Below, one piece after another: positions 1 through 11,195 of a DNA stretch of 64,000 bases; the stretch's first letter is position 1; each line of letters opens with the position of its first letter. Location: contig OZ038465.1 of assembly GCA_964036295.1 (NCBI GenBank), positions 6,000,667 to 6,064,666 of the forward strand. Direction: 5' to 3'. The position numbers were made by a program, and so were the translations under genes. The notes under the pieces are model-generated. The model had not been told where the DNA came from and did not search any database. It saw nothing but the letters and a program-made list of their open reading frames with translations. The DNA comes from Plumapathes pennacea (taxonomy: Eukaryota > Cnidaria > Anthozoa > Antipatharia > Myriopathidae).

Positions 1-708
1 GGTTCATATTATCACGTGGTTTGTGATGACGTAATTGACTTCGCTAAACAACTCGAGATGTGGCCAGTGAATTGCTCGTTACTTGTGTGTAAAAGTTAAC
101 TGCATCCCATCCAAACTTAACACCATTTGGCTCTGTGGAATATGCACGGATAAACTGGATTTTCGGGAACGATTTTGGCTCGCGTTCACCGCGGAATCTT
201 TGAGAATAGCCGTAAACAAATGTTTGATGGATACCGCTGGGGGATTGCAAATGTCTCTGTCGCCGATAAATATTTAGTCCCGACGAAACTTTCTGTGGCG
301 ACACGAAGTACTTTTGGGAAGATAACAGGGCGAAAACAGAAACCAAAGCTACGGTGAACTTTAGCCGTAAAACAATGACGCTTTATGCTTTACTCTGTAC
401 ATGACATCTGTTGCCTCATAAAATTCTTCTGCGTATCGTACATTGCCTGTTGAATTGTTTCTTTCACTCGATCATGTAACCTTTGTTTCACAATGGTCAT
501 TGAATACCAGAAATGAAAAATACACCGAAATAATTCTGAGGATTGAGTTTGCAGTCACAAATGGACTGAACACACTGTGAACAAAACCGCAAAAATAATG
601 TAAACATCTCTCGTGTGACATTCCTCGCTTTCAATTTTATATTTGTTACAGAGCACAAATACTCGAAAGCCTGATAGAGCGTATTGAGTTAATAAAAGAA
701 AGCACATA
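1..708 (-). repeat. Dispersed repeat family X, copy 1 (cut by window edge)
   Basis: This copy is the reverse complement of the repeat at 4471-5308 and of a third copy at 42440-43257. The outer part (for example the TATCACGTG and GTCAATTACGTCA stretches) lies at the window edge, so the true end is outside. Short open frames in it are shared between copies and look like chance frames in a non-coding repeat. I see no terminal motif that assigns it to a known superfamily. Confidence 0.8.
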
Positions 709-920
709 AGTAATGAAGCGAAAAAGTTTCACTTCTATCAGGCTTTCGAGTATTTGTGCTTTGTAACAAATATAAAATTGGAAGCGAGGAATGTAACACG
801 AGCCCAACACGAGACTTGTTTACAATATTATTGCGGTTTTGTTCACAGCGTGTTCAGTCCATTTGTGACTGCAAACTCAATGCTCAGGACTATTTCGGTG
901 TATTTTTCATTTCTAGTATA
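506..920. repeat. Imperfect hairpin made of two opposed family X ends
   Basis: Positions about 506-677 and 737-920 are near-complementary arms around a 60-bp loop. The right arm reads in the same orientation as the copy at 4500 and stops exactly where the RAG1-like element begins. Confidence 0.75.
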
Positions 921-926
921 CACACA

Positions 927-969
927 CACGGCCGTTTCGTGTTAGTCATTAGGTTCCAGACTCCCTCTC
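927..969 (+). repeat. Left TIR of RAG1-like element
   Basis: Twelve terminal bases, an 8-base non-matching spacer, and a 23-base block that matches the opposite end. Confidence 0.7.
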
Positions 970-1413
970 GTTCAGTGGCTGACGTACGCTGACAGGTTGC
1001 GGGCGCATAAACAAAGCGATTTTGCCGGCTTTTTTAAATCAAATTTCCATTGAGCCAGTCCTTTCACAAAATTGTTCGCAAGTCCGTACAAACAACGTTT
1101 TTGTGTAGTTCCATACTCTCGACGCTTTTCTTCAAATAATTTTTGGCCAGACAACTTCATTTCGTTCGTCTTTTTGGCCCGTGCCAATTTCTGTCGTCGA
1201 GCGCCCGTCCCGAATACTCGCCAAGCCGCATGAAGAAAGCAACAGAAATAAAGAAGAAGGGAAGTTTCTTCACTTGAAAGGTAAGTCAGACTCTGGAGAT
1301 AAAGGGTTTTCCTCCACGAAACCCAATGCCATATCTTTGCAACTATTTTTTCCACGAGACGACAAGACACTAAAAGCGCTACAAATTTGTTGCCATTATC
1401 ACAGTCGTACAGT

Positions 1414-3413
1414 ATGGCGTCTCCTCAATTTCACCGCGACAAGGTCAGACGGTGCTGCCTCGTCTGTGGGGAATTCGTAAAGGACCTCGGTTATCCCTTG
1501 AAGAGATACGAAGAAGACATTTGGAAATGCTTCGGCACAGAACGACAAACGGAGTGGCAACCGGAACAAATTTGCAAGTGCTGCGTTGGCAAAATCTATA
1601 AGTGGAAAGGAAATCCAAACTACCAGCACACTACAAGCCTAATGTCCTGGGTTGTGCATTCGGACGAGTCGTGCACCGTGTGTGAGTTTTTTTTTGAAAA
1701 AGTGCAAAGGAGGGGCCAAAAGGAAATCCACAAAAGGAAGGGGACGGCCGCCTGGCAAGAAAATGCACCAGGGTGCAGCTGGACTGTGCCAGATCACAAC
1801 TTTAAAAATTCCTACTGACATTTCCAAATCATTATTTCCAAGAACAGCAATGCCACCCCTGAACAGAGTCTTCTCCCCAAGTGAACAAATAATCTGCCCC
1901 ATCTGTAAGGAGGTATTGGATGCTCCTGTTCTTGGCCCTTGTGAACACATATTTTGCTTAGTGTGCTTGCAGACATGGGGTAAGCATTGTGAGCAGAACG
2001 GTCAACATGTCACTTGTCCAGAATGCAAGTGTGTGCTCAATGAATCAAACATTCAGCCTCCCCCAAGATTACTTTTACAGCTAATTAGTGACACGAAAGC
2101 AACCTGCAGCAGATGCAACAACACTTATGCTTTGGATGCAATGGAGCTGCATGAACTCACTTGCACTAGAGCAAGAGTGCCACTTAAACCCCTCAATCAA
2201 GGCCCTGAGAATCTAAATCAGGTCATGTCCAGAACCACTGATACACCTCTGAGTCACATGGAGCAACGTCTAACAAGCCACCTCGTCCAGAGAAAGCTCA
2301 ACACCGAAGGGAATGAAGTGTTGTCATTTGTAACACAAGGTTCGGTATGTGATACACTTTATTGCTGTTCTCTTTTTCTATAATTGACAAGTTTTTTCCT
2401 TACAATCACAAATAGCAGGGACAATGTAAAATAGCACAAAATAACAACAGAGATGACAAGAACAAAGCATGCATAGAAACTGATAACAGTATAGGTATGT
2501 ACAGTATACTGGAAACCAGTATGAATAATTCATTGGGAATCATGTCAACAAGTGCCTCAAGGTGGGTAAAGCCATAAGGCCATAAGGTTTGTGTCAACCC
2601 TTCCAACATTATCCCAAGAGAATGACAGCCTGCATCAGAATAAGAAGTTTAATACACATGCACCATGTCCCCCCAAAAATATAGAGTCACATAACATCTG
2701 ATGTAAAACATGCACTATAACAGTGTTTGGTTACTGCTCTGCTTGAACCCAACAGCCTCAAAACATTGACAAGATCACAAAGTCATGGTTGGGAGTGATC
2801 ACAGAGTCTTGTCCAGAGCTGCTACCAAGATCAAGCAATGTGAAAAACAAATTCCGAAATTTGCTGCTAGCATTCTCACGCTGCCACGAGATATACAATT
2901 GCGGCCGCAGGATTACCGATCGAGAAATCAAGAAGCTGGGTAACGTTACATGTACACTATTATGAACGGGGTTTGCAAGTCATTTTACTGTGTTCACTAC
3001 CTGTTCACTAGTTCACATGCAGAGAAGCCTAAAATCCTAAGATGTCTTCTCCTGAACAGTTACATTGAGAACAATATTTTGCCAACAACTTACATTTTAC
3101 AGGGGAAGATATCCAGTACTTTATGACTGTTTATCGGGCAACAGCGAATTCATCGGTCATCGTTAAGATGCACATTTTAGAAGACCACGTCATCGACTTC
3201 CTTTCGCGCTTCAAGGTTGGACTGGGCTTTCTTGGTGAACAAGGCGGGGAATCCATTCATCGCAAATTCAACGAGCTGGGAAGAACGATGGCCTCGATGC
3301 CGAATCCCCTTCAGCGGTTTGAAGCTATGCTCAAAGAGCATCATCGTCAAACCTTCCCGGCGAATTTGGCGAAAGCTCCAGAGCCGAAAGCTCGGAATCT
3401 GAAAAGCCAGTGA
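1414..3413 (+). pseudogene. RAG1-like protein: N-terminal zinc region, RING, C-terminal segment; frameshifted
   Basis: Exon 1 (1414-2344) starts at a Met followed by a zinc-binding region with the spacing of the RAG1 N-terminus (CLVCG, CKCC, then H-x4-CTVC), a basic KRK/GRGRPPGKK stretch, a C3HC4 RING finger (CPIC, CEHIFC, CLVC, CPEC) and a CSRC...HELTC finger like RAG1 ZFA. A run of nine T at 1687-1695 separates the zinc region (frame 1) from the RING (frame 2), so one base is gained or lost there. GT/AG exons 2756-2939 and 3103-3413 follow in phase and end in a segment with HILEDHV, GEQGGESIHRKFN and LKEHH, which parallels the end of the RAG1 core around its catalytic Glu. The middle of a transposase core carrying the two Asp residues is not seen. 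It may be a non-autonomous or internally deleted transposase gene. If the T-run shift is an assembly error, the reading frame would be intact. Confidence 0.65.
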
Positions 3414-4077
3414 AGTCCTGGAAGTCTCGGAGGGCAAGCATGCATTGCATTTTCTTGTCAATTTCAATCAGGATTTTTGTATATTGTATATTGTGTATAT
3501 TGTACATATTGTATCTTGGGAAGAACATCTGAAACGAAAGAATAATGTAAAAATTTCCAGTGAGTTCAAAGTGTTGCACTGAAGGAATGTGCGACTGAAA
3601 ATTCAAATGTTCGTCTACTGCAAAAACCGAACAGAATTAGAATTTCTCGAATTGATCAGGCCTTCCACCGCGAACCCTCAGTAAGTCAGTAGCTTATATC
3701 TTGGTGGAAAAAATAGTTGCAAGATTGAAATCATAATTAAATGAAAGGCAAATTTTAGATCAACACTTGCACAACTCACCTTCGGATCGCTAATGCTTCC
3801 TTCATGGCCAAACGGCCTCCTTCTTCATGAGAATGATAATGCCGCTCGTTCCGCGCTATTTTACTCATCGGACACGTAAAAGTCTTTCATTACAAGCACC
3901 ACACGAGAAAATACCCATCCGTAAACGGTGATAAACATGCAGCATCGGAGAACACCGATCATGCAAATAGCGCGGCCCATACAAAAACAAACGCATTGTA
4001 CGTCATGAATCGCTTGCGCACATGCACAAAGCAAGGTAGACCCGCGCGCGCCGCGCCGCGCCGCGAACATTTTGGCA

Positions 4078-4129
4078 GAGAGGGAGTCTGGAACCTAATG
4101 TCGCGATTTGGAGCGCTGAAACGGCCGTG
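4078..4129 (-). repeat. Right TIR of RAG1-like element
   Basis: Inverted partner of 927-969. The same 12-base end and 23-base block are separated here by 17 bases instead of 8. Confidence 0.7.
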
Positions 4130-4470
4130 CACAGGGCAGCCCAGGCTCCGGGGGTCTGTCTGTCTGTCACACAGTGATATGTGATACCTTTGTTATTATG
4201 AAAGAACATGACCTTTGGCAAGTATAAAGAAATGTATGGGGATTTTGGTCGTTCGCCGAACGGCGGTCTTCGGCAACGATTGAACTTAAAAACTGGCTAA
4301 ATATGTTTAGTTGCGCGTTATCTTACCTCTCTCCGAACGTCAGCTTGCTGCGCACGCTGGAACCGCTAAAAATTTCGGGGCGAAATTCTGACATCTCTTT
4401 TTATGCACAATCGAATTCGACTCTTATTTCTAATCAGAGGCCACGATCAATCCAGCCTTCGCTTCAATAC

Positions 4471-5308
4471 TTGTGTGTTTTCTTGTATTAACTAAATTCG
4501 TTTCTTCTATCAGGCTTTCGAGTATTCGTGCTTTGTAACAAATATAAAATTGAAAGCGAGGAATGTAACACGAATCATGTTTAAAATATTAGTGCGGTTT
4601 TGTTCACAGGCACAGTGTGTTCAGTCCATTTGTGACTGCAAACTTAATACTCAGGACTATTTCGGTGTATTTTTCATTTCTGGTATACAATGACCATTGC
4701 GAAACAAAGACTACATGATCGAATGAAAGAAACATTTCAACAGGCAATGTACAATATAAGCAGAAGAAATTTATGAGTCAACAGAATGTCATGTACAGAG
4801 TGAAGCATAAATCGCCATTGTTTTGCGGCTAAAGCTCATCCTAGCTTTGGTTTCCGTTTTCGGCTTGTTTTCTTCCCAGAAGTATTTCGTGTCGCCACAG
4901 AAAGTTTCGTCGGGACTAAATATTTACCGGCAGCAGAGATATTTGCAATCCCCCAGTGGTATCCATCAAACATCTGTTTACGGCTATTCTCAAAGCTTCC
5001 GCGGTGAACTAAAGAGCGCAAGGCAAAATCGTTCCTTAACATCCAGTTTATCAGTGCGTGTTCGGCACAAACCCAAACGGTGTTGAGTTTGGATTAAATG
5101 CAGTTAACTTTTACAAACAAGTACCGAGAAATTCATAGCCACACTCGAGTTGTTTAATGAAGTCAATTACGTCATTGCATATCACGTGATAATCTGAACC
5201 AATCACCGTGTGCTGATTCTCGACCGACAAAAATGAAAAAAAAATAAAAAAATTAAAATTTGCGTTTTTAAGCTCGTGTTGGGCCCCAGGCCCCCGCGAG
5301 CAATAAGG
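4471..5308 (+). repeat. Dispersed repeat family X, copy 2
   Basis: Full-length copy collinear with 42440-43257 and inverted relative to 1-708. Together with copy 1 it brackets the RAG1-like element. The stretch to the element's right TIR (4130-4470) has no recognisable gene. Confidence 0.8.
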
Positions 5309-5608
5309 GGCCAGTCAGAGAACATGAAGAGTAAACCTGACCGAATAAAAACGACGCAAATCAAGAAATTGTGATGTACAGAGAGATTAGCTGTTTTTAT
5401 ATTACAAGGAGAGACAAAGGTCATCTAAAGACGCTTTGGTTGCCATCTTAGATGCATTTAAGATGTCAGTAGTCATTTCTCATAGGAGCAGAGAAAATTA
5501 AACCCTTAGTCTGCTAACTGCGACGCGAGACACACCCTGGTAATAAAATTCAATAAATAGCCCAATAAGCCACTTTCACAATTATGTGCAGTAGCAAATC
5601 GTACTTTT
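5309..5608. other. Non-coding stretch
   Basis: No gene seen. The end (about 5560-5595) carries the AATAAGCCACTTTC motif that recurs near 6550 (inverted), 8740 and 51780 as part of a scattered repeat. Confidence 0.5.
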
Positions 5609-6377
5609 CATCGCCAGAAATTTCAGACACCCGGTTGCGCCATCTTGGAAAAGGCATCAGGTTTCACGCTGAGAGCCGCTCTAAGAAATAACAAAGAAAT
5701 GTATGGGATCTGATAATAAATTGCGCTTTTCGCTTAACTGAAGCACGTTCGTAAAAATGTTTGGGCAACATTCAGAAGAGGAAAGCTTCCTAAACACAAC
5801 AGTACAAAAAAATATTTATCTCCGGTAAAATTCGATGTGTACTTTTTTGAATTTAAAATTTCGGCCGACGTAAGAAGGGATTGATAGCAGAATACGCTCA
5901 AAACCGGCTACTGTCACTTTTTAAGCTGCATTTGATACAAGAACCTTGGGTACAACGCAAAATGTTTACCCCGTACCTGATTGTCGAAGGCATGAACATC
6001 TCCTGTGAAGCCTCGGTCAGTCCCCTGGAATAAATTCGATGTGTACTTTTTGCGTTTGAATTTGCAGTTCACAGCCAGCCGTGGCGAATGCCTCGTCCCC
6101 AATGCAGCGCATCCCGTGAAATACGCTGACTTCGGATGTTGATATTTTGGGCTAGGAAGCTCCAAATTGCATGAAAATTGCATCAAACGAAAGCTAATTT
6201 CAACTGGCTCGGTCAGCGGCACATCTCCTAAACGTAGCAGTCTCTTTTTGAACCGGAGAAACCCATCCCTCCCCCACCCCACTGAGGCAAAATATGAATG
6301 GAGAATGCTCATATCGCATGCCGCTGGGAAAGACCGGAAGCAATCGTGGACGCAAATATCCGGAATTTCTGGCGATG
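5609..6377 (+). mobile_element. MITE-like element, copy 1 (CATCGCCAGAAATT ends)
   Basis: A 769-bp element with inverted ends CATCGCCAGAAATT, closely matching in reverse orientation the element at 31254-32038. A 132-codon open frame on its minus strand has a shorter counterpart in the second copy, but no known domain is apparent. It is probably chance. Confidence 0.75.
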
Positions 6378-6578
6378 TTACCGGCCGTATAAACGAGTGT
6401 CTGTCAAATAAATCTCTCTGCTGAGTTTGATTTTTGTTTCTACATCCGAAGAAAGCAGTTCTCTACTCTGCACGCCAAATGTTATCATCAGGTGGCCCGC
6501 CAAAACATTTCAGCGTCGCGAACTGAGCATGATTGTGAAAGTGGCTTATAGCTTTAACTTTGCATGATTTGTTCACAG

Positions 6579-7252
6579 CTGTTCAAGTCATGTGCACGGT
6601 TCGCCTTATTCATGAAACCTGGAGAGAAAATCCCAACGATACAACCTCTAACAAAAGGATGGATATGATCAAGAAGATCAAGACGAATGTATGCTATCTG
6701 CATTAGTTTTAGTAATAATTGTATACACTAGCAGGACCCCCGTAAAATACGGGGATCGGGTGATCGAATTTCTTTTTTCCTAATATTTTTTGGCTTTTTT
6801 TTCTTTTTTGAATTCCATTTTGAGCATCTCGAACTCAATTTCAACCGTATTCGACTGTTTACCGCGTCAAAATACAAATTTTCCTGTAGCGCATGTACCA
6901 CTCGACCGTACTCGACTCGTCGAACCACCGATCGTCCGACATCCAAATCTTACCGTTTTTCGAACATGCGGCAGCACCACCCCGCCATCCAGTCAGTTGA
7001 CACTCTGAAATTCTCTTTCTAAACTCAAACGGAATTCTCACCTTCAGTAATCGCGTCCCGTGGGCTTGGTTGAAAGGCAGCGGTCGAGAAGATTTCTGGC
7101 CTGCTTTTCCCGGCGATTCAATTCGAATTGACGATACAGTAATTATGACTAACGATCGTACGCGAGCATTTGTTGCGTCAGAAATTCAAACCACGCATTA
7201 TCTAATTACCGGTTTAATTTGTTACGTCACCAATCGAAATTATATCAATTTG

Positions 7253-7287
<35 letters not shown>

Positions 7288-9346
7288 AGCCGCGGTCAGC
7301 GGTTGCTAAGCGTATTATTATATAGAGATGTATATACTTTGAACGAGGATGATGCATGCTCTGCAATTTATTGCTATTGTTTGATTGATTATAGAATAGT
7401 TGATTGTTTCACCCCTGACTACTAATCTATTGTCTGATGACCTGTTCATTGATTGCTACATTAAACACTGAGTTATGAACTATTCAAGTAGAAATTGTAT
7501 ATCTGATTTAGTTGAGAGTTGATTGCCAAATCAGCTTTCATCTGAGAGCAAAATTATCAAGAAGACAGTGATAAATGTTCCATAATGTAACTAAATTTCG
7601 CTGGTAAATTCCTGATGGGAAACAGAAAGAGAAACTTGAAGTTGATCACTCTTGGGAATGAAAGAGTTATTTAATTGATTAATCAAGAATTATTAACAAA
7701 TTGACTGCTTCAAACTTAACTTACATGTCATGGTTTGAATTAATTTACCTTAAAATACATTACTCCTTCAGTATTTCTTAACAAATGATTCTATTTATTC
7801 CTACTTTCTTTTAATTTCTAGGTTAAAAAAGAAGACTACGAAAACATCATTGATAATGTTACAATCACAGATCTTCTTCGGTACTTATTGAAACCATGAT
7901 AGTCCTTAATATTATTACCATTTTTTGGTTACAAATATAGTTCAATTTGGCTATCAAATAGCTCCATTGTCAACTTCTTGACAAGCAAACGTCAGGATTT
8001 TAGTAGAAGACGAACTCAAAAAGTTTGCTCTGAATCAAAATAATCAACCAGTCGTGGCTTGAGCAAAAATGTATTGTTTTCAGGTTTAAAATTTACAAGA
8101 AAGTTTAGACCTCAGCCACGTGATTTAAACACATGGGCCTCACTAATAAATTATGGTTTCTATTTTTGCCATTTTTAGCAATGGAAGCGTCATAGCGACG
8201 TTTAACGTCACCTACCGAAGACTGGACTCCATTCAATTGTTAGTTGTTCAAGAAAGTCTGGCTAATAAACGTCTGGGAAACTTAACCGCTGAACTTGTCG
8301 ACATCATGACAGATAATGGTAAGTTTCTATTACTCACATGCAGTATTTTATAGTATCTAGCGGTTTTCGGACCAAATCCAAGGTAATCACTCCGCCAATT
8401 GCTGAAGCTGTAAGAAACACTTTCAACCCATCAAGGTAATAAAAGTAATTTGTGTTTGGGTTTACTTTAAATAAGAAATTAATTGGCAGTGTGAGGAAAC
8501 GCATCGCTACTTGCTTGTTTTCGGGTTCTGAGATCGAAGATTGTAATCGTGTTTTGCTTTTGTTTAGGGCAAAAATGCTAGTTTGACAGCAGTTTAGTTG
8601 GCCAATCACGCAAGCAAGCAAGTGGCGATGGCATTTTTTTGGAGTGATGTTAGTCTCTTGTTAAAAAACAAACCATTCGTAAATTATTCTGGCTTCTGGT
8701 TGGTTGAAAGTATTTTTTTACGACTGGTGATTGGCGCTGCAATAAGCCACTTTCTCAATCATGCGCAACTCGCAAGGCTGAAGTATTTTGGCGGGCCACC
8801 CGATGATAAAACTTGGCTGACAGAGTAAGAGAACTGCTTCGATCTTTAGTTATAATGCAATAAAAAAACAAAAAAACAAAAAACAAGCTCAGCAAAGAAA
8901 TGCTTCACAGACACTCGTTTATACGGGTATTAAAAAGTGCTACTTGCTATTGCACATATTGAAAGTCAGGTTTATTTGAAGATTTGGTTATGGTTTTACG
9001 AAACCCACTCTAAGTTAACTGTGTATGCTGTCTTAATTTGTAGTCCCCAATGAGAAGCCAAACATTACTGAAGCTTTGGCCAACGGCTGTACATCCATCA
9101 ACATCACGTGGTCTTCTGTTTCTCCCAATCCTAATGGTGCCCCGTTGCTAGGATACAATATATATTTTAGACGCATTAACGAGAAGTATCGACCAGATGT
9201 TCTGCAGACCGTGAAAGCCAACTTCACGACGACTACACTAAAGAACCTCAAGAATTTCACGAAATACGCTATAAGAGTCCTGGCTTTTACAAAAAATGGC
9301 AATGGATTAAGCAGTGAACAAGTGTTTGTCGAGACAGATGAATCTG
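6579..9346 (+). CDS. Partial gene: SEA domain (3 exons) plus FN3 exon, paralogue of main receptor
   Basis: Four exons with GT/AG borders and matching phases: 6579-6688, 7822-7880, 8179-8318 (SEA-like) and 9044-9346 (fibronectin type III). They correspond one to one with 49999-50108, 50233-50282, 51568-51710 and 51906-52211. The first exons are both exactly 110 nt and all intron phases (1, 0, 2, 1, 1) are conserved. The third exon has GSVIATFNV, which resembles the SEA autoproteolysis site. No stops occur in the exons, so purifying selection or recent duplication is possible. I found no channel core, start or end for it: upstream is transposon DNA and downstream is the Helitron array. It could be a truncated tandem duplicate or, less likely, distant 5' exons of the main gene, since phase 1 would permit a splice to 31022. 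Confidence 0.75.
6728..7328 (-). mobile_element. Non-autonomous Helitron A
   Basis: On the minus strand it starts TCTCTATATAATAATACGC and ends with the hairpin CCCCGTATTTTACGGGG followed by CTAG. It is inserted between A and T, as Helitrons are. It contains a (CA)n tract at 7254-7284. It lies in the intron between SEA exons 1 and 2 of the paralogue. Confidence 0.85.
8345..8835. repeat. Degraded dispersed repeats in paralogue intron
   Basis: About 8350-8540 is a decayed relative of the MITE at 54653-54979. About 8735-8830 is an inverted match of 6465-6550 (GGCGGGCCACC core). No coding content. Confidence 0.5.
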
Positions 9347-9437
9347 GTAAGTCTTATTGCTGTTATTATTGTTTTTATGTTGTCAGATTTTTTATCAAAC
9401 CCTTTCATTGCCGTGTGTTTCTCTCACCAAATCTCAA

Positions 9438-9478
9438 TCTCTATATAATAATACGCTAAGCAACCACTGACCGCGGCT

Positions 9479-9519
<41 letters not shown>

Positions 9520-10440
9520 CAAATTGTTATAATTTCGATTTGTGACGCAACAAATTAAACCGGTAATTAATTAGATAATGCGTGGTTTGAATTTCTGACG
9601 CAACAGTAATGTTCGCGTACTCGTTATAATTACTATACCGTCAATTCGAATTGAATCAAGCAAGCAAACAAGCAAGCCAGAAATCTTCTCTACCGTAGCC
9701 TTTCCGAGGACGCGAATACTGAAGGTGAGAATTCCGTCTTAGTGTAGAAATAGAATTTCAGCTGTCAGGTGTCTGGATAAGGGGCTGATGCTGCCGCATG
9801 TTCGAAAAACTGGAAGATTTTGATGTCGGACGATCGGTGGTTCGACGAGTCGAGTATGAATGAGTGGTACATGCACTGCAGGGACGTTTGTACTTTGACG
9901 CGGTAAACTGCGTTTGAGATGCTCGAAATTGAATTCAAAAAGGAGAAAAGAAAGAAAAGAATTTCGAAAAACGGGGAGCTTTTGATGTCGATCGATCGGC
10001 AATTCACTGAGTGGTACAGTCGAGTGGTTATGTACTACAGAGAGATTTTGATGTTAGGGTTAGAAAAAAGAAATCCGATCCCCGTATTTTACGCGCCGGG
10101 ACAAGCAAGCCAGAAATCTTCTCGATCGTACCCTTTCAACCAAGCCCACGGGACGCGATTACTGAAGGTGAGAATCCCGTTTGACTTTAGAAAAAGAATT
10201 TCAGCTGTCAGGTGTCTGGATGGCCGCATGTTTGAAAAACGGGGAGATTTTGATGTCGACCGATCGGTGGTTCGACGAGTCGAGTACGGTCGAGTGGTAT
10301 ACATGCACTACAGAAATTTGTACTTTGACGCGGTAAACTGCGTTCGAGATGCTTGAAATGGAATTCAAAAAGGAAAAAAAAGACAAAAAATATTAGGTAA
10401 AAAGAAATTCGATCCCCGTATTTTACAGGGGTCCCGCTAG
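9438..10440 (+). mobile_element. Helitron B, first unit of tandem array
   Basis: Begins at A|TCTCTATATAATAATACGC (9438) with a TG microsatellite and ends with the 3' hairpin and GCTAG at 10440, joined directly to the next unit. The interior contains several copies of a module rich in ATCGATCGG and GACGAGTCGAGTA. There is no helicase, so it is non-autonomous. Confidence 0.88.
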
Positions 10441-11195
10441 TCTCTATATAATAATACGCTTAGCAACCGCTGACCGCGGCTCATGTGTGTGTGTGTGTGT
10501 GTGTGTAACAAATTGATAATTTCGATTTGTGACGCAACAAATTAAACCGGTAATTAGATAATGTCGTGGTTTGAATTTTCTGACCCAACAAATTAAACTG
10601 TTAATTGGATAATGTGTGGTTTGAATTTCTGACGCAACAAATTAAACTGTTAATTGGATAATGTGTGGTTTGAATTTCTGACGCAACAAATTAAACCGGT
10701 AATTAGATAGTGTGTGGTTTGAATTTGGTGAGAATTCCGTTTGAGTTTAGAAAAAGAACTTCAGCTGTCAGGATGTCTGGATGGCGGGCTGATGCTGCCG
10801 CATGTTTAAAAAACGGGAAGATTTTGATGTCGGACGATCGGTGGTTCGACGAGTTGAGTATGGTCGAGTGGTACATGCAACTACAGGGACGTATGTACTT
10901 TGACGCGGTAGACTGTTTGAGATGCTCGAAATTGAATTCAAAAAGGAGAAGAGAAAGAAAAGAATTTCGAAAAACGGGAATATTTTGATGTTGATCGATC
11001 GGCGATTCACCGAGTGGTACATGTACTACAGAGAGATTTTGATGTCGATCAATCGGTGGTTCGACGAGTCGAGTACGGTTGAGTGGTAAAAGCACTACAG
11101 AAGTTTGTACTTGGACACTGCAAACGGAAAAAAAGACAGAAAAAATATTAGGAAAAAAGAAATCCGATCCCCGTATTTTACGGGGGTCCCGCTAG
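10441..11195 (+). mobile_element. Helitron C, tandem unit
   Basis: Starts TCTCTATATAATAATACGC exactly after the CTAG of unit B and ends with its own hairpin and GCTAG. Near 10560-10720 a roughly 60-bp segment (ACGCAACAAATTAAAC) is repeated about four times. Confidence 0.88.

Larger units (their letters stand above)
927..4129 (+). mobile_element. RAG1-like (N-RAG-TP/Chapaev-type?) DNA transposon with TIRs
   Basis: The element is bounded by inverted repeats: CACGGCCGTTTC at 927-938 matches the complement of 4118-4129, and after an unequal spacer a 23-bp block at 947-969 matches the complement of 4078-4100 exactly. CACA sits immediately outside both ends (923-926 and 4130-4133), so a 4-bp target duplication is possible, although the left side is a CA microsatellite. 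It encloses the RAG1-like gene at 1414-3413. The 5'-CAC end recalls Transib/Chapaev ends and the RAG heptamer. Assignment to a superfamily is inference from the protein plus the ends. Confidence 0.6.

Noticed and set aside
5914-6312. 132-codon minus-strand frame, partly shared with 31369-31632
   Set aside because: Both lie in copies of one MITE; the frame is broken in the second copy and has no known domain.
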